From the NCBI GenBank assembly GCA_028686145.1, contig JAQUCQ010000064.1:1-12020 (forward strand): a DNA stretch of 12,020 bases, written 5' to 3'. Of the stretch, positions 1 through 7,228 are shown piece by piece. This stretch comes from Desulfuromonadaceae bacterium (lineage in GTDB: Bacteria > Desulfobacterota > Desulfuromonadia > Geobacterales > Pseudopelobacteraceae). The position numbers were made by a program, and so were the translations under genes. Under the pieces are notes generated by a model. It worked only from the letters and a program-made list of their open reading frames with translations. It ran no database searches and had not been told where the DNA came from. The stretch's first letter is position 1. Each line of letters opens with the position of its first letter.

Positions 1-674
1 TGACCGTCAAAAGCAATTCGTGCGTACGGCTCATCGGATATGACGTAGATCAGATGTCCGGTCCGTTCATGTATTTGTTTCAGAACATCGCCGAGGAGCT
101 TCAGGCTCGCCGCCGGATAAATTACACCGGTCGGATTGTTGGGAGTGCAGATGATGATGGCGCGGGTTTTTACGGTGATCGCCTTTTCAATCGCATCAAT
201 ATCAAGCTGAAAGGTGTCTCGGTTTGTCCACACCTCGACCGGGACACCGCCATGATTGTCAATGTAAAACTTGTATTCAACGAAGTAGGGAGCCAGAATA
301 ATGACTTCTTCGCCAGGGTTGAGAATAGTCTTGAGCACCACATTGAGGGCACCGCCCGCTCCACAGGTCATAATAATATTGTCGGCCGGTACGCTCAGAC
401 CTGAATCCTTCGAAATCTTTTCTGCAACCGCACTCCGTGTTTCGGCATATCCGGCATTATTCATGTAGCGGTGCATTCCAGGCAGCGGTTTCAGTGCCAA
501 CTCCCGCAATTCACGGCTGAAGGATTCGGGTGGCTCTACATCAGGGTTGCCAAGGGTAAAATCATAAATATTATCGGCACCAAATTCCTGCCGCAGGCGC
601 TCTCCTTCCTCGAACATCCTGCGAATCCAGGACGATTTGGATATTTGACTGGCGATCTTCATAGCAATTGCCAT
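1..674 (-). CDS. PLP-dependent class I/II aminotransferase (partial, 3' end outside window)
   Basis: The first 224 codons of a fold-type I pyridoxal-phosphate aminotransferase are visible; the C-terminal part lies beyond the left edge. Family motifs are present in order: LGNPD near residue 41, a Tyr-rich substrate segment (HRYMNNAGYAETR, about 68-80), the phosphate-binding GAGGALN (105-111), TPNNPTG (177-183), whose Asn contacts the cofactor, and VISDEPY (211-217), with the Asp that pairs with the pyridine nitrogen. The Schiff-base lysine should lie just past the edge. The start at 674 is chosen because GGAGGGA sits 6 bases upstream. An in-frame ATG at 689 overlaps that ribosome binding site and is less likely. 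The gene is divergent from the DUF2156 gene. The substrate cannot be told from the sequence; aspartate-, alanine- or histidinol-phosphate-type activities are all possible. Confidence 0.9.
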   Translation of the reverse strand, partial: MAIAMKIASQISKSSWIRRMFEEGERLRQEFGADNIYDFTLGNPDVEPPESFSRELRELALKPLPGMHRYMNNAGYAETRSAVAEKISKDSGLSVPADNIIMTCGAGGALNVVLKTILNPGEEVIILAPYFVEYKFYIDNHGGVPVEVWTNRDTFQLDIDAIEKAITVKTRAIIICTPNNPTGVIYPAASLKLLGDVLKQIHERTGHLIYVISDEPYARIAFDG

Positions 675-715
675 TACAATTCCCTCCATGATAATTTTTC
701 TGATAGGATAGCTCT

Positions 716-728
716 ATGTCCGGGACAT
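716..728. promoter_or_regulatory. 13-bp palindrome in divergent intergenic region
   Basis: ATGTCC-G-GGACAT is a perfect 6-bp inverted repeat around one central base. It overlaps a second short repeat (CGGG-ACAT-CCCG, 721-732). It lies between the divergent aminotransferase and DUF2156 genes, where an operator would be expected. No regulator is identified, and chance occurrence is not excluded. Confidence 0.3.
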
Positions 729-801
729 CCCGAAAAGCAACAACCTGTTTCTACATCAGCAAGCAGGCGCGAAATACTACATCAATTCACGGAGAACTCA
801 A

Positions 802-1674
802 ATGGAAATTCCTCCGTTTCCTGCTTCACGGCCACTCAGCCTAGCCGACAAGCCTGCTTTTGACACACTCTTTAAAGAGCTGCAGCCGAATGTATCTGAA
901 CTGACTTTTGCCGGTCTCTACCTGTTCCGGATGGCTCACGACTATCATGTGACAATGGTAGCCGGCTCTCTTATCATTCTGGGCAAAGGCTATAACGGCG
1001 CAGATTATTTCCTGCCGCCGCTGGGAGGAAATGTTGCAGAAGCGCTGAAAGTGATGTTTGCTGACGGTCACACGCTGTATGGCGCAGACGACCAGTTCGC
1101 AGACACATATATTACCGGGAAATCCGTTCAGATTACTGAATTGCGTGACTCGTTCGACTACATTTACCTTCGCGAGGAACTGGCAACATTACCAGGAAGC
1201 CGTTTTCACAAAAAGAGAAACCGGATCAAATATTTTACCAGCCGTCATGACTATGCTGTTGATCTCTTTTCCAGTAAACATCTCAGCGGGTGTCTGGAAC
1301 TTCTGGATACATGGTTTCAAGTCTACCGCAGCGAGGCGGGGGCATCTCTTGCCATGGAAGTGGAAGCCACTATTGAGGCACTGCACAGCTCCGAAGCACT
1401 TGGACTCAGCGGGGTCGTTGTCATTATAAACGATAGTGTTGTTGCTTTCTCACTTGGCGAGTACCTCAACCAGGACACTGCTGTGTGTCACTTTGAGAAG
1501 GCTGACCCTTTTACTGAGGGTCTTTATCAGCTGGTAAACCGAGAGTTTGCGCGGCTTCTGTTTCTGGATTGCCTTTACCTGAACCGCGAGCAGGATCTTG
1601 GTGATCCAGGACTTCGCACTGCCAAATTATCCTATCACCCTGTGAAGTTAGTTAAAAAGTACGCTGTTAAATGA
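802..1674 (+). CDS. DUF2156 (LPG-synthetase C-terminal-like) domain protein
   Basis: A 290-residue protein with the pattern of the DUF2156 family, which has a tandem GNAT-like fold related to the aminoacyl-transfer domain of phosphatidylglycerol lysyltransferase (MprF). The hallmark basic segment (LPGSRFHKKRNRIKYF, 130-145) is present, as are the FEKAD...EGLYQLVN stretch in the C-terminal half and the NREQDLGDPGLRTAKLSYHP block near the C-terminus. There is no membrane segment, so unlike MprF this is a soluble stand-alone domain. The start has GGAGAA (791-796) at 5-base spacing. It is transcribed away from the aminotransferase and ends 134 bp before rpsF, which appears to have its own promoter. 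Transfer of an amino acid to a lipid or peptide would be family-based inference; the real substrate is unknown. Confidence 0.88.
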   Translation: MEIPPFPASRPLSLADKPAFDTLFKELQPNVSELTFAGLYLFRMAHDYHVTMVAGSLIILGKGYNGADYFLPPLGGNVAEALKVMFADGHTLYGADDQFADTYITGKSVQITELRDSFDYIYLREELATLPGSRFHKKRNRIKYFTSRHDYAVDLFSSKHLSGCLELLDTWFQVYRSEAGASLAMEVEATIEALHSSEALGLSGVVVIINDSVVAFSLGEYLNQDTAVCHFEKADPFTEGLYQLVNREFARLLFLDCLYLNREQDLGDPGLRTAKLSYHPVKLVKKYAVK

Positions 1675-1693
1675 CACCGTCATAAAGATTTTG

Positions 1694-1722
1694 TTGCGCT
1701 TTACAAATATGCATAGTATAAG
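1694..1722 (+). promoter_or_regulatory. candidate sigma-70-type promoter of the rpsF operon
   Basis: A -10 hexamer TATAAG (1717-1722) lies exactly 17 bases after TTGCGC (1694-1699), a partial -35 match. The predicted start of transcription, near 1729, would place the whole leader RNA structure in the transcript. The -35 agreement is weak, so this is only a candidate. Confidence 0.45.
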
Positions 1723-1752
1723 ATTTGTTCTTTTAAAGACGGCATTATGCCG

Positions 1753-1803
1753 AAATCTCCTTGCTCCGGGTAGGACCGGGGCTCGAATCCGTGAGGAGGA
1801 TTT
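1753..1803 (+). ncRNA. S6:S18-type ribosomal protein leader (rpsF leader)
   Basis: Two nested helices can be read directly. P1 pairs CTCCT (1757-1761) with AGGAG (1794-1798). P2 is a 7-bp helix, GCTCCGG (1763-1769) with CCGGGGC (1776-1782, one G-U pair), closed by a GTAGGA loop. Between P2 and the 3' strand of P1 is an unpaired stretch carrying CCG (1789-1791). Two helices plus an unpaired CCG just before the gene match the known S6:S18 leader, in which the S6-S18 protein pair binds its own mRNA. The 3' strand of P1 is the rpsF ribosome binding site, so binding would block translation. A separate small hairpin (CGGCA-TTA-TGCCG, 1740-1752) precedes it. Confidence 0.75.
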
Positions 1804-1808
1804 TCAAC

Positions 1809-2195
1809 ATGAGGAAGTACGAAACAATTTTCATCCTCCAGCCTGAACTGAGTGAAGACGACATCAAGTCTGTAACCACAAAGGCACAAGACGTCATTTC
1901 GACGTACAAAGGTGAATGCTTCAGGATGGACGACTGGGGCATCAGAAAGCTGGCCTACCCCATCAAGAAATCAGCCAGAGGTCGTTATTATTATCTCCGC
2001 TTTGATGGAGACAGTGCTCTTATCGCCGAACTTGAGCGGCGTTTGAGGCTTGACGACAAGGTGTTGCGTTACCAGAGTGTAAACATCACCGACTTGCCAG
2101 AGCGCGCTGTACCTGAGAAGAAAGTCGAAGTTCCGGAAATAGCACTGGAAGAGACTGTGGAAGAGACACCCGCCGCTGAAGAAGCTGCTGAATAA
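1809..2195 (+). CDS. rpsF: 30S ribosomal protein S6
   Basis: A 128-residue S6 protein. It starts with the family signature MRKYETIFILQPELSEDD, continues with MDDWGIRKLAYPIKKSARGRYY (about 40-61), and has the RLDDKVLRY segment of the last core strand. S6 binds S18 and sits on the platform of the small subunit. The start at 1809 is chosen over an upstream in-frame TTG at 1761 because the protein then begins exactly at the conserved N-terminus and GGAGG (1795-1799) lies 9 bases ahead; the TTG falls inside the leader helix. The C-terminal tail after about residue 98 is acidic and Glu/Ala-rich, a common variable extension. It is first in the operon with rpsR, 21 bases downstream. Confidence 0.97.
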   Translation: MRKYETIFILQPELSEDDIKSVTTKAQDVISTYKGECFRMDDWGIRKLAYPIKKSARGRYYYLRFDGDSALIAELERRLRLDDKVLRYQSVNITDLPERAVPEKKVEVPEIALEETVEETPAAEEAAE

Positions 2196-2216
2196 ATTTC
2201 GGGAGGAGATATACTC

Positions 2217-2594
2217 ATGAGTGACGAAAGACCAACTACTACTACTACAACGACAACAACCACTTCATCCTATCAGCGTCCCGCTGGTGCTGGCCAGAGG
2301 CCAACAGGCGGCCCCGGACAACGTCCGTCTGGCGGCCCCGGCGGACAGGGCGGCCCTCGCAAAAGACGCCCTTTCCAGCGCCGTAAAGTTTGTCGTTTCT
2401 GCGCAGAAAAAAACCTGACTATCGATTACAAAGAACCTCGTACACTCCGCTTTTTTATTACGGAGCGCGGTAAAATTGTACCTCGCAGAATTTCCGGAAA
2501 CTGCGCAGCGCATCAACGGCACATTACTGAAGCCATCAAGCGAGCCAGAAACATTGCTTTACTGCCTATTGCCGCAAATCACGCAGTAAGCTGA
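2217..2594 (+). CDS. rpsR: 30S ribosomal protein S18 with long low-complexity N-terminal extension
   Basis: The conserved S18 core occupies about residues 48-120: RKRRPFQRRKVCRFC, the RTLRFFITERGKIVPRR segment, ISGNCAAHQRHITEAIKRAR and a final NIALLP. Cys59, Cys62, Cys96 and His99 form the zinc-ribbon set of the metal-binding S18 type. S18 pairs with S6 on the 30S platform. The protein is 125 residues, whereas S18 is usually about 75-95. The extra N-terminal part holds ten consecutive Thr (7-16) followed by Gly/Pro/Gln-rich repeats (QRPAG, QRPTGGPG, QRPSGGPGG). The start has GGGAGGAG about 8 bases upstream, and no better start lies between the extension and the core, so the extension appears to be translated. 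Confidence 0.96.
   Translation: MSDERPTTTTTTTTTTSSYQRPAGAGQRPTGGPGQRPSGGPGGQGGPRKRRPFQRRKVCRFCAEKNLTIDYKEPRTLRFFITERGKIVPRRISGNCAAHQRHITEAIKRARNIALLPIAANHAVS
2235..2264 (+). repeat. ACN trinucleotide tract encoding poly-Thr in rpsR
   Basis: Ten successive ACN codons (ACT x4, ACA, ACG, ACA, ACA, ACC, ACT) near the 5' end of rpsR. The third bases are mixed, so it is partly degenerated from a pure repeat, but the ACT run could still slip during replication. Confidence 0.8.
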
Positions 2595-2604
2595 TAGCTT
2601 AAAA

Positions 2605-3567
2605 ATGATCTTAAAATCATTAACCGACCACTACATGCGCGCACGCCTTAAAGCGTCTTTGCTTGGAGTGGTCGGTTCGTTTGTTCTGTTTGCGGCCTAT
2701 TTGGCAATACCGCCTCTTGGAGTTTTTTCCGGGTTCTTTGCACCTTTTCCTGCCGCATACAACCGCTTGATTCATGGCAGAATTCCGGCCCTGATTGTTC
2801 TACTTGGTGCGACTACCGCCATAGCGGCCCTGTTTGGGATCTTTGCCGGGGGGATGTACCTTTGTATGTGCGGCATGATCAGCCTATTGATGCCGGAACT
2901 TCTTTTACGCGGAATGAGTGGCAGCAAGGTGATTTTCTGGACCACAGCAGCAAATTTACTAATTTTTACCGTTGTTTTTATTGCTTACAGCACATTTTCC
3001 GGCATTAATCTGCAACAACTTATTTCTACGGAAATTTCAGACAGCCTGAAGCAGGCAGTCACCATTTACGAAAAAGGCGGAGTAACCGGCGAAGACCTTG
3101 AAGTTCTCAAACATTCAATGTCTACAGCAGCGAATCTGCTGCAGCGCCTCTATCCTGCGTTAGTCACGGCCATGCTCGTAGTTATTACCGGATGCAATCT
3201 AGCCCTCATTAAACGAACCACGGCGAAAACTGCGTTGAATCTGGCTATTGGCGAGTTCTCCACATTCAGGAATCCGGATTTACTCGTTTGGATTCTGATT
3301 GGAGCTGCATTTGCCCTGCTGTTCCCGGAGTCCGTTATAACAACTCCGGCACTTAATATCTTGCTCGTTACTACCATGCTCTATTTTTTTCAGGGCATGG
3401 CGGTTATTACCACATTAATAACTAAATATTCTGTTCCCGCTTTTGTGCGGATATTTTTGTATGTAATGCTCATCATCCAGCCGTACCTGCTGGCACTTGT
3501 CGCCAGCATTGGATTATTCGATCTATGGGTTGATTTCAGAACCCCCAAAACACAGGAAAACCTGTAA
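2605..3567 (+). CDS. DUF2232 (YybS-like) multi-pass membrane protein
   Basis: A 320-residue integral membrane protein. Hydrophobic segments lie at about 16-36, 60-82, 84-100, 108-129, 183-202, 226-241, 249-271 and 280-306, with a polar, probably cytoplasmic or extracellular, helix region at 140-178 (TEISDSLKQAVTIYEKGG). The hydrophobic pattern and its position between rpsR and rplI match the DUF2232/YybS family, which sits in this spot in many Geobacter relatives and in Firmicutes. The function is not established; a substrate-specific transport role has been suggested for related proteins. The start is 10 bases after the rpsR stop with no clear ribosome binding site, so translation may be coupled to rpsR. 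An alternative start is the ATG at 2635. Confidence 0.87.
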   Translation: MILKSLTDHYMRARLKASLLGVVGSFVLFAAYLAIPPLGVFSGFFAPFPAAYNRLIHGRIPALIVLLGATTAIAALFGIFAGGMYLCMCGMISLLMPELLLRGMSGSKVIFWTTAANLLIFTVVFIAYSTFSGINLQQLISTEISDSLKQAVTIYEKGGVTGEDLEVLKHSMSTAANLLQRLYPALVTAMLVVITGCNLALIKRTTAKTALNLAIGEFSTFRNPDLLVWILIGAAFALLFPESVITTPALNILLVTTMLYFFQGMAVITTLITKYSVPAFVRIFLYVMLIIQPYLLALVASIGLFDLWVDFRTPKTQENL

Positions 3568-3596
3568 ATACCTGACAGGCTCGAAAGGAGAAAAAG

Positions 3597-4040
3597 ATGA
3601 AAGTTATTCTGAATGAGAACATTGAAACGCTGGGTCACATTGGTGATATCGTAAAGGTAGCGCCGGGTTATGCTCGTAACTATCTGCTCCCTAAAAAACT
3701 GGCAATTCCGGCAACTGACAAAAATGCTAAGGCACTTGACCACACAAAACGTCAAATGGCTTATAAGAAGAACAAGGCTCTTGAAGCTGCCAAGAACCTG
3801 GGAACAAAACTCGAATCGCTCTCAATTGTCCTCTCACATAAGGCTGGCGAAGAAGGTAAGCTTTTCGGGGCAGTTACCAATATGGATATTGCCACATACC
3901 TGAAAGCCAATGGCTTCGATATTGATCGCAAGAGTATCGTTCTTGCCGATACCATCAAGCACACCGGCGAGTTTTCTGTAGTAGTAAAGATTCATCCTGA
4001 AGTGACGGCAACATTAAAAGTAACTGTCGCTGCAGCATAA
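3597..4040 (+). CDS. rplI: 50S ribosomal protein L9
   Basis: A full-length L9 of 147 residues, the usual size. The N-terminal RNA-binding domain carries the signature LGHIGDIVKVAPGYARNYL, followed by LPKKLA (up to about residue 36). A long charged connecting helix (about 42-75) leads to a C-terminal domain with LFGAVTNMDIATYL and a HTGEFSVVVKIHPEV strand pair. L9 binds 23S rRNA at the base of the L1 stalk and helps keep the reading frame. The start has AAGGAG (3585-3590) at 6-base spacing. It is last in the ribosomal operon, directly followed by the terminator. Confidence 0.97.
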   Translation: MKVILNENIETLGHIGDIVKVAPGYARNYLLPKKLAIPATDKNAKALDHTKRQMAYKKNKALEAAKNLGTKLESLSIVLSHKAGEEGKLFGAVTNMDIATYLKANGFDIDRKSIVLADTIKHTGEFSVVVKIHPEVTATLKVTVAAA

Positions 4041-4056
4041 TTTTTGATACATCATC

Positions 4057-4098
4057 ACAAGAGAGTCCGCAGGTTTTTAATTCTGCGGACTCTCTTGT
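4057..4098 (+). terminator. strong intrinsic-type terminator after rplI
   Basis: A perfect 16-bp stem (ACAAGAGAGTCCGCAG, 4057-4072, with its complement at 4083-4098) and a 10-base loop start 16 bases after the rplI stop. The following T-tract is short (TCTT after the stem), so termination may rely mostly on the hairpin. It separates the ribosomal operon from the convergent hydrogenase operon. Confidence 0.85.
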
Positions 4099-4212
4099 TC
4101 TTACGAGTCTGCTTTTCAGAATAACTTCTTCAACGCATATATCAGTTTGCGGAGATTCCGCTGATTATGTAACCCACTCACCGATGACAAAAGAGTTCCG
4201 TCAAATTGGCAA

Positions 4213-4232
4213 TGACATTGTACAATAAGTCA
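4213..4232. other. imperfect palindrome in convergent intergenic region
   Basis: The 10-bp palindrome ATTGTACAAT (4217-4226) is flanked by TGAC and GTCA, giving a 20-bp near-palindrome. It lies between the 3' ends of rplI and the hydrogenase operon, where no promoter is expected. Otherwise 4099-4310 shows no gene, and no clear terminator for the hydrogenase operon. Confidence 0.25.
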
Positions 4233-4310
4233 GTACAAAGAAGATTTTTCTGTATGCAAAACTGACTGGTTTGACTAACTGTTTCCCCCTTGGAACACCG
4301 TTAAATAAAT

Positions 4311-5486
4311 TCAGCCGTCTTCAAACTTTATCCCCTTACGGCACCATCGCCCACCGCTAAAAATAGAAGATATTGCCCCCTCCCGCTCAATCGTGTCAGC
4401 ACGAATAGCCAGATAAACATGAATCGGGATGAAGGCAAGAAAGACATACATCATAAAGAAATGAATCAGGCGTACGTACTGGATTCCGATCAGTCCATTC
4501 AACCAGAAGAAAGATCTGAACAGCCAATTACTAGTGTCATAGGCAGCATACAGACAAAAACCGGTCAGGATCGCAAGCATTGATATCAGATAGATACCGG
4601 TATAGGCAACCTGCTGTAATGGATTGTGGCCAATATAATGAGGGCCTTGCTCGAAGATGCACAGCAGGTAATTTCGACCCACCCGGACCAAATTCTTCAG
4701 GTCATTCAACGAGATTGGAAACAGAGCGCGCCAGCGCTGGTATTTAGTAGAAGACATAAACAACCCGGCAATTCTGAGAATACCCATGCTCACAAGTAGC
4801 CATCCTGCCGTAAAATGTACTAACCGCAGATAACCTATAAAGTACGGATCGGCATTCGGCCCAGCGTAGACCAGTCGGGCACTGCCTATCAGCCATCCAG
4901 TCAGACTGAGAGTCAGGATGGCAAGAAATGCCGCCCAGTGTAGAAAGCGGAGTTGCCAGTCCCACACAACAACGTAACAGAAGTCGTTAGGTGCCTCTTT
5001 ACGGTTTCTCTTGAGGCGAGTAGCCTTGACTGGTATGAAACCCAAGAACTTCCACTTTTCACCTCCGTCAGGTTGCGACACGAAACCATGAGCGACACCA
5101 ATCACCCGGAATCCGTCAACCTCGCGCAGATCAGCCTCCATACTAGCATGATAGCGGGTCGATTCATCAGCTCGACAGAGATAAAGTACCGACTCAAGAT
5201 CACCGCGGGCGATCATCTCTTCCTGGCCGGTATCCAGATGCCGAATCCGGGTGATGCTCCGCTTAAACTGAGGATCTGGACTCGAGTATGCCAGTTGCTG
5301 GTAATGCCGTAGATCCTCCTGATGGGAGGCTGCGCTTAACAGCTCCATATCAACCGGATCACGCGTACCAGCCCGAGCAGCAAGTGCAGCTGCCACCAGC
5401 AGATCGCGGTCTTTCTCTCCACCGAAAGCAATAGGCGTTCCCAGCGATACATGTATATATTTATCTTCTTTAGTCGTGGTATTCAT
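4311..5486 (-). CDS. [NiFe] hydrogenase cytochrome b subunit with N-terminal P-type-ATPase N-domain-like region
   Basis: A 391-residue protein in two parts. Residues about 175-391 are a four-helix di-haem cytochrome b of the HyaC type: helices near 178-201, 220-243, 292-315 and 338-361, with candidate haem ligands His183, His224, His342 and His356. It would anchor the hydrogenase and pass electrons to quinone. Residues about 8-153 resemble the nucleotide-binding domain of PMA-type P-type ATPases: LLVAAALAAR (29-38), DPVD (43-46), DPQFKR (71-76, compare FDPxxKR), ARGDLESVLYLC (93-104, compare KGAPxxILxLC), FRVIGVA (126-132) and WKFLGFIP (145-152). The phosphorylated DKTGT and the hinge motifs are absent. 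HyaC-type subunits are usually about 220-240 residues. ATG overlaps the large-subunit stop (ATGA), with GGAGGTGAT upstream, so the fused start is well supported. Confidence 0.9.
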   Translation of the reverse strand: MNTTTKEDKYIHVSLGTPIAFGGEKDRDLLVAAALAARAGTRDPVDMELLSAASHQEDLRHYQQLAYSSPDPQFKRSITRIRHLDTGQEEMIARGDLESVLYLCRADESTRYHASMEADLREVDGFRVIGVAHGFVSQPDGGEKWKFLGFIPVKATRLKRNRKEAPNDFCYVVVWDWQLRFLHWAAFLAILTLSLTGWLIGSARLVYAGPNADPYFIGYLRLVHFTAGWLLVSMGILRIAGLFMSSTKYQRWRALFPISLNDLKNLVRVGRNYLLCIFEQGPHYIGHNPLQQVAYTGIYLISMLAILTGFCLYAAYDTSNWLFRSFFWLNGLIGIQYVRLIHFFMMYVFLAFIPIHVYLAIRADTIEREGAISSIFSGGRWCRKGIKFEDG

Positions 5487-7201
5487 CGTGCTATCACCTC
5501 CCCCACGGGAGTACCACGCAGATCAGTTAAGTGCACGGCACATGACTGGCACGGATCGAAGGAGTGTATGGTTCGCAATACCTCCAGTGGGCGTTTTGAG
5601 TCAAACAGGGGATGACGACCGTTGCCAGCCAAAGCATGTTCGTACGGCCCCATTTGCCCCTGCGAATCACGCCCCGAACTGTTCCAAGTACTGGGAACCA
5701 CACATTCGTAACGCACGATCTTACGGTTTTCGATCTGTACCCAATGACTGAGGGTTCCGCGTGCGTCCTCAACAAAACCGACCCCCTGCGCGCTTTTCGG
5801 CCAAGAGTCAGGATCCCAAAGTTCGGAATTAAAGGTGCTCACATCTCTCTGCTTGATTCCTTCCACAAGAGTTTTAAAGGTTTCCGTCATCCGTCTGGCT
5901 ATAAGCAGTGTTTCCAATGACCTCCCCAGAGTCCGCCCCAAAGTTGAGTTGAGTTGAGACGGTTTCATGCCAAGCTGACGCAGGGAGTCGTCGAGCAGTT
6001 TCACCGTGTCCGTGTGTCCCTGAGCGTAGGCTACCAGAAGGCGGGCATTCGGCCCAACCTGTAGCGGCTTCCCGTCATAGCGTGGTGCCTTGCACCAGGT
6101 GTACTTGTTATCGTCGGATAGGTATCGGTAAGGTGGCGTTGGACCGGTGTAGCGCGGAGTTGTCACGCCTTGCCACGGATGGTGGCCGGCATTGTCTCCA
6201 TCCGGATAGGCATACCAAGAAGAAGTAATGAATTCGGCTATCTTGCGGAGATCAAAAGGACTCATATTAGTGATATCGCTATCCGTGACGATACCCGCTT
6301 TTAGCTGACCAGCCGGGGCCCCGGCGCAGGAATATCCGGCCTCCCCTACCGCCATCAGATTCGGTGTTGAAAGGCCAATGTCGGCATATTCCTTGTAGAA
6401 CGAAGCAATCACCATCATATCAGGGTAATAGACCTTCTCAACAAAGTCTCTGGCGCGCTGAATCATACCTTCCAACTGCGCGAGTGAGACCTGATTGATG
6501 GTCATCTGGTTGTCCATGTTGATGGAGCAGGCCATACCCCCTACCAGAAAATTGGGATGCGGATTTTTACCACCGAAGACAGTCTGCAACCGGATCACGT
6601 CACGCTGCCATTCCAAGGCTTCCAGATAGTGGGCAACGGCCATTAGGTTGGCCTCGGGCGGAAGTTTGTACTCCGGATGTCCCCAATAACCGTTACTGAA
6701 GATGCTGAACTGCCCGCCAGCCACCGACTCCTGCAATTTTTTACGCACCGCGCTAAAATGAGTAACGGAGTTTGTCGGCCAGTCAGAGAGCGATCCGGCC
6801 AGCCTGGCGGTCTGCACCGGGTCAGCCTTGAGTGCGCTGAGTACATCGACCCAATCCATTGCATGCAGATGATAAAAATGGATGACATGATCCTGAATCG
6901 TTCCCATTTCCATCATCAGAGCCCTGATCAATTCGGCGGCACGAGGCACAGGGTATTTGAGAGCATCCTCAACCGCCCGGACAGAAGCCATGGCATGCAC
7001 GGCGGTACAGACCCCGCAGATGCGCTGAACAAACGCCCATGCGTCCCGTGGGTCTCGCCCCTGAAGGATTTTCTCAATGCCACGGAACTGGGTCGTACAA
7101 GCCCAGGCATTTCCGATCATGCCTCCATCGGTTTCCAACTCTATGCGTAAATGTCCCTCAATGCGGGTGATCGGGTCGATGACTATTCGCTGGGTTGCCA
7201 T
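5483..7201 (-). CDS. [NiFe] hydrogenase large (catalytic) subunit
   Basis: A 572-residue group 1-type [NiFe] hydrogenase large subunit, which splits H2 at a Ni-Fe(CN)2CO centre. The N-terminal motif RICGVCTAVH (60-69) gives Cys62 and Cys65. The C-terminal DPCQSCAVH (549-557) gives Cys551 and Cys554. Together these are the four nickel ligands. RITRIEGHL-type sequence near residues 10-18 is also conserved. Fifteen residues follow His557; in this family they are cut off by a dedicated endopeptidase after nickel insertion. No such protease gene is in the operon here. The start has AAGGAG 6 bases upstream and lies 27 bases after the small-subunit stop. The subunit has no signal peptide and would be carried through the Tat system by the small subunit. 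It corresponds to HyaB/HyaL in other naming schemes. Confidence 0.97.
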   Translation of the reverse strand: MATQRIVIDPITRIEGHLRIELETDGGMIGNAWACTTQFRGIEKILQGRDPRDAWAFVQRICGVCTAVHAMASVRAVEDALKYPVPRAAELIRALMMEMGTIQDHVIHFYHLHAMDWVDVLSALKADPVQTARLAGSLSDWPTNSVTHFSAVRKKLQESVAGGQFSIFSNGYWGHPEYKLPPEANLMAVAHYLEALEWQRDVIRLQTVFGGKNPHPNFLVGGMACSINMDNQMTINQVSLAQLEGMIQRARDFVEKVYYPDMMVIASFYKEYADIGLSTPNLMAVGEAGYSCAGAPAGQLKAGIVTDSDITNMSPFDLRKIAEFITSSWYAYPDGDNAGHHPWQGVTTPRYTGPTPPYRYLSDDNKYTWCKAPRYDGKPLQVGPNARLLVAYAQGHTDTVKLLDDSLRQLGMKPSQLNSTLGRTLGRSLETLLIARRMTETFKTLVEGIKQRDVSTFNSELWDPDSWPKSAQGVGFVEDARGTLSHWVQIENRKIVRYECVVPSTWNSSGRDSQGQMGPYEHALAGNGRHPLFDSKRPLEVLRTIHSFDPCQSCAVHLTDLRGTPVGEVIAR

Positions 7202-7228
7202 GATCGCTCCTTTCTCGCCGGTTGGCGA

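Noticed and set aside
471..863. Plus-strand 130-codon frame across the aminotransferase start and divergent region
   Set aside because: It overlaps the 5' end of the aminotransferase on the other strand and the DUF2156 start in another frame, and lacks a ribosome binding site.
1774..1800. tRNA-like T-arm (GGGGCTCGAATCC) upstream of rpsF
   Set aside because: No acceptor stem, anticodon arm or D arm surrounds it; the bases are accounted for by the P2 helix and the CCG loop of the S6:S18 leader.
1761..1808. Upstream TTG start for rpsF
   Set aside because: It lies inside the leader helix, has no ribosome binding site, and would add 16 residues absent from S6 proteins.
2069..2263. Minus-strand frame with a run of valines opposite rpsR/rpsF
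   Set aside because: It is the antisense of the ACN tract and of rpsF, has no ribosome binding site and no family resemblance.
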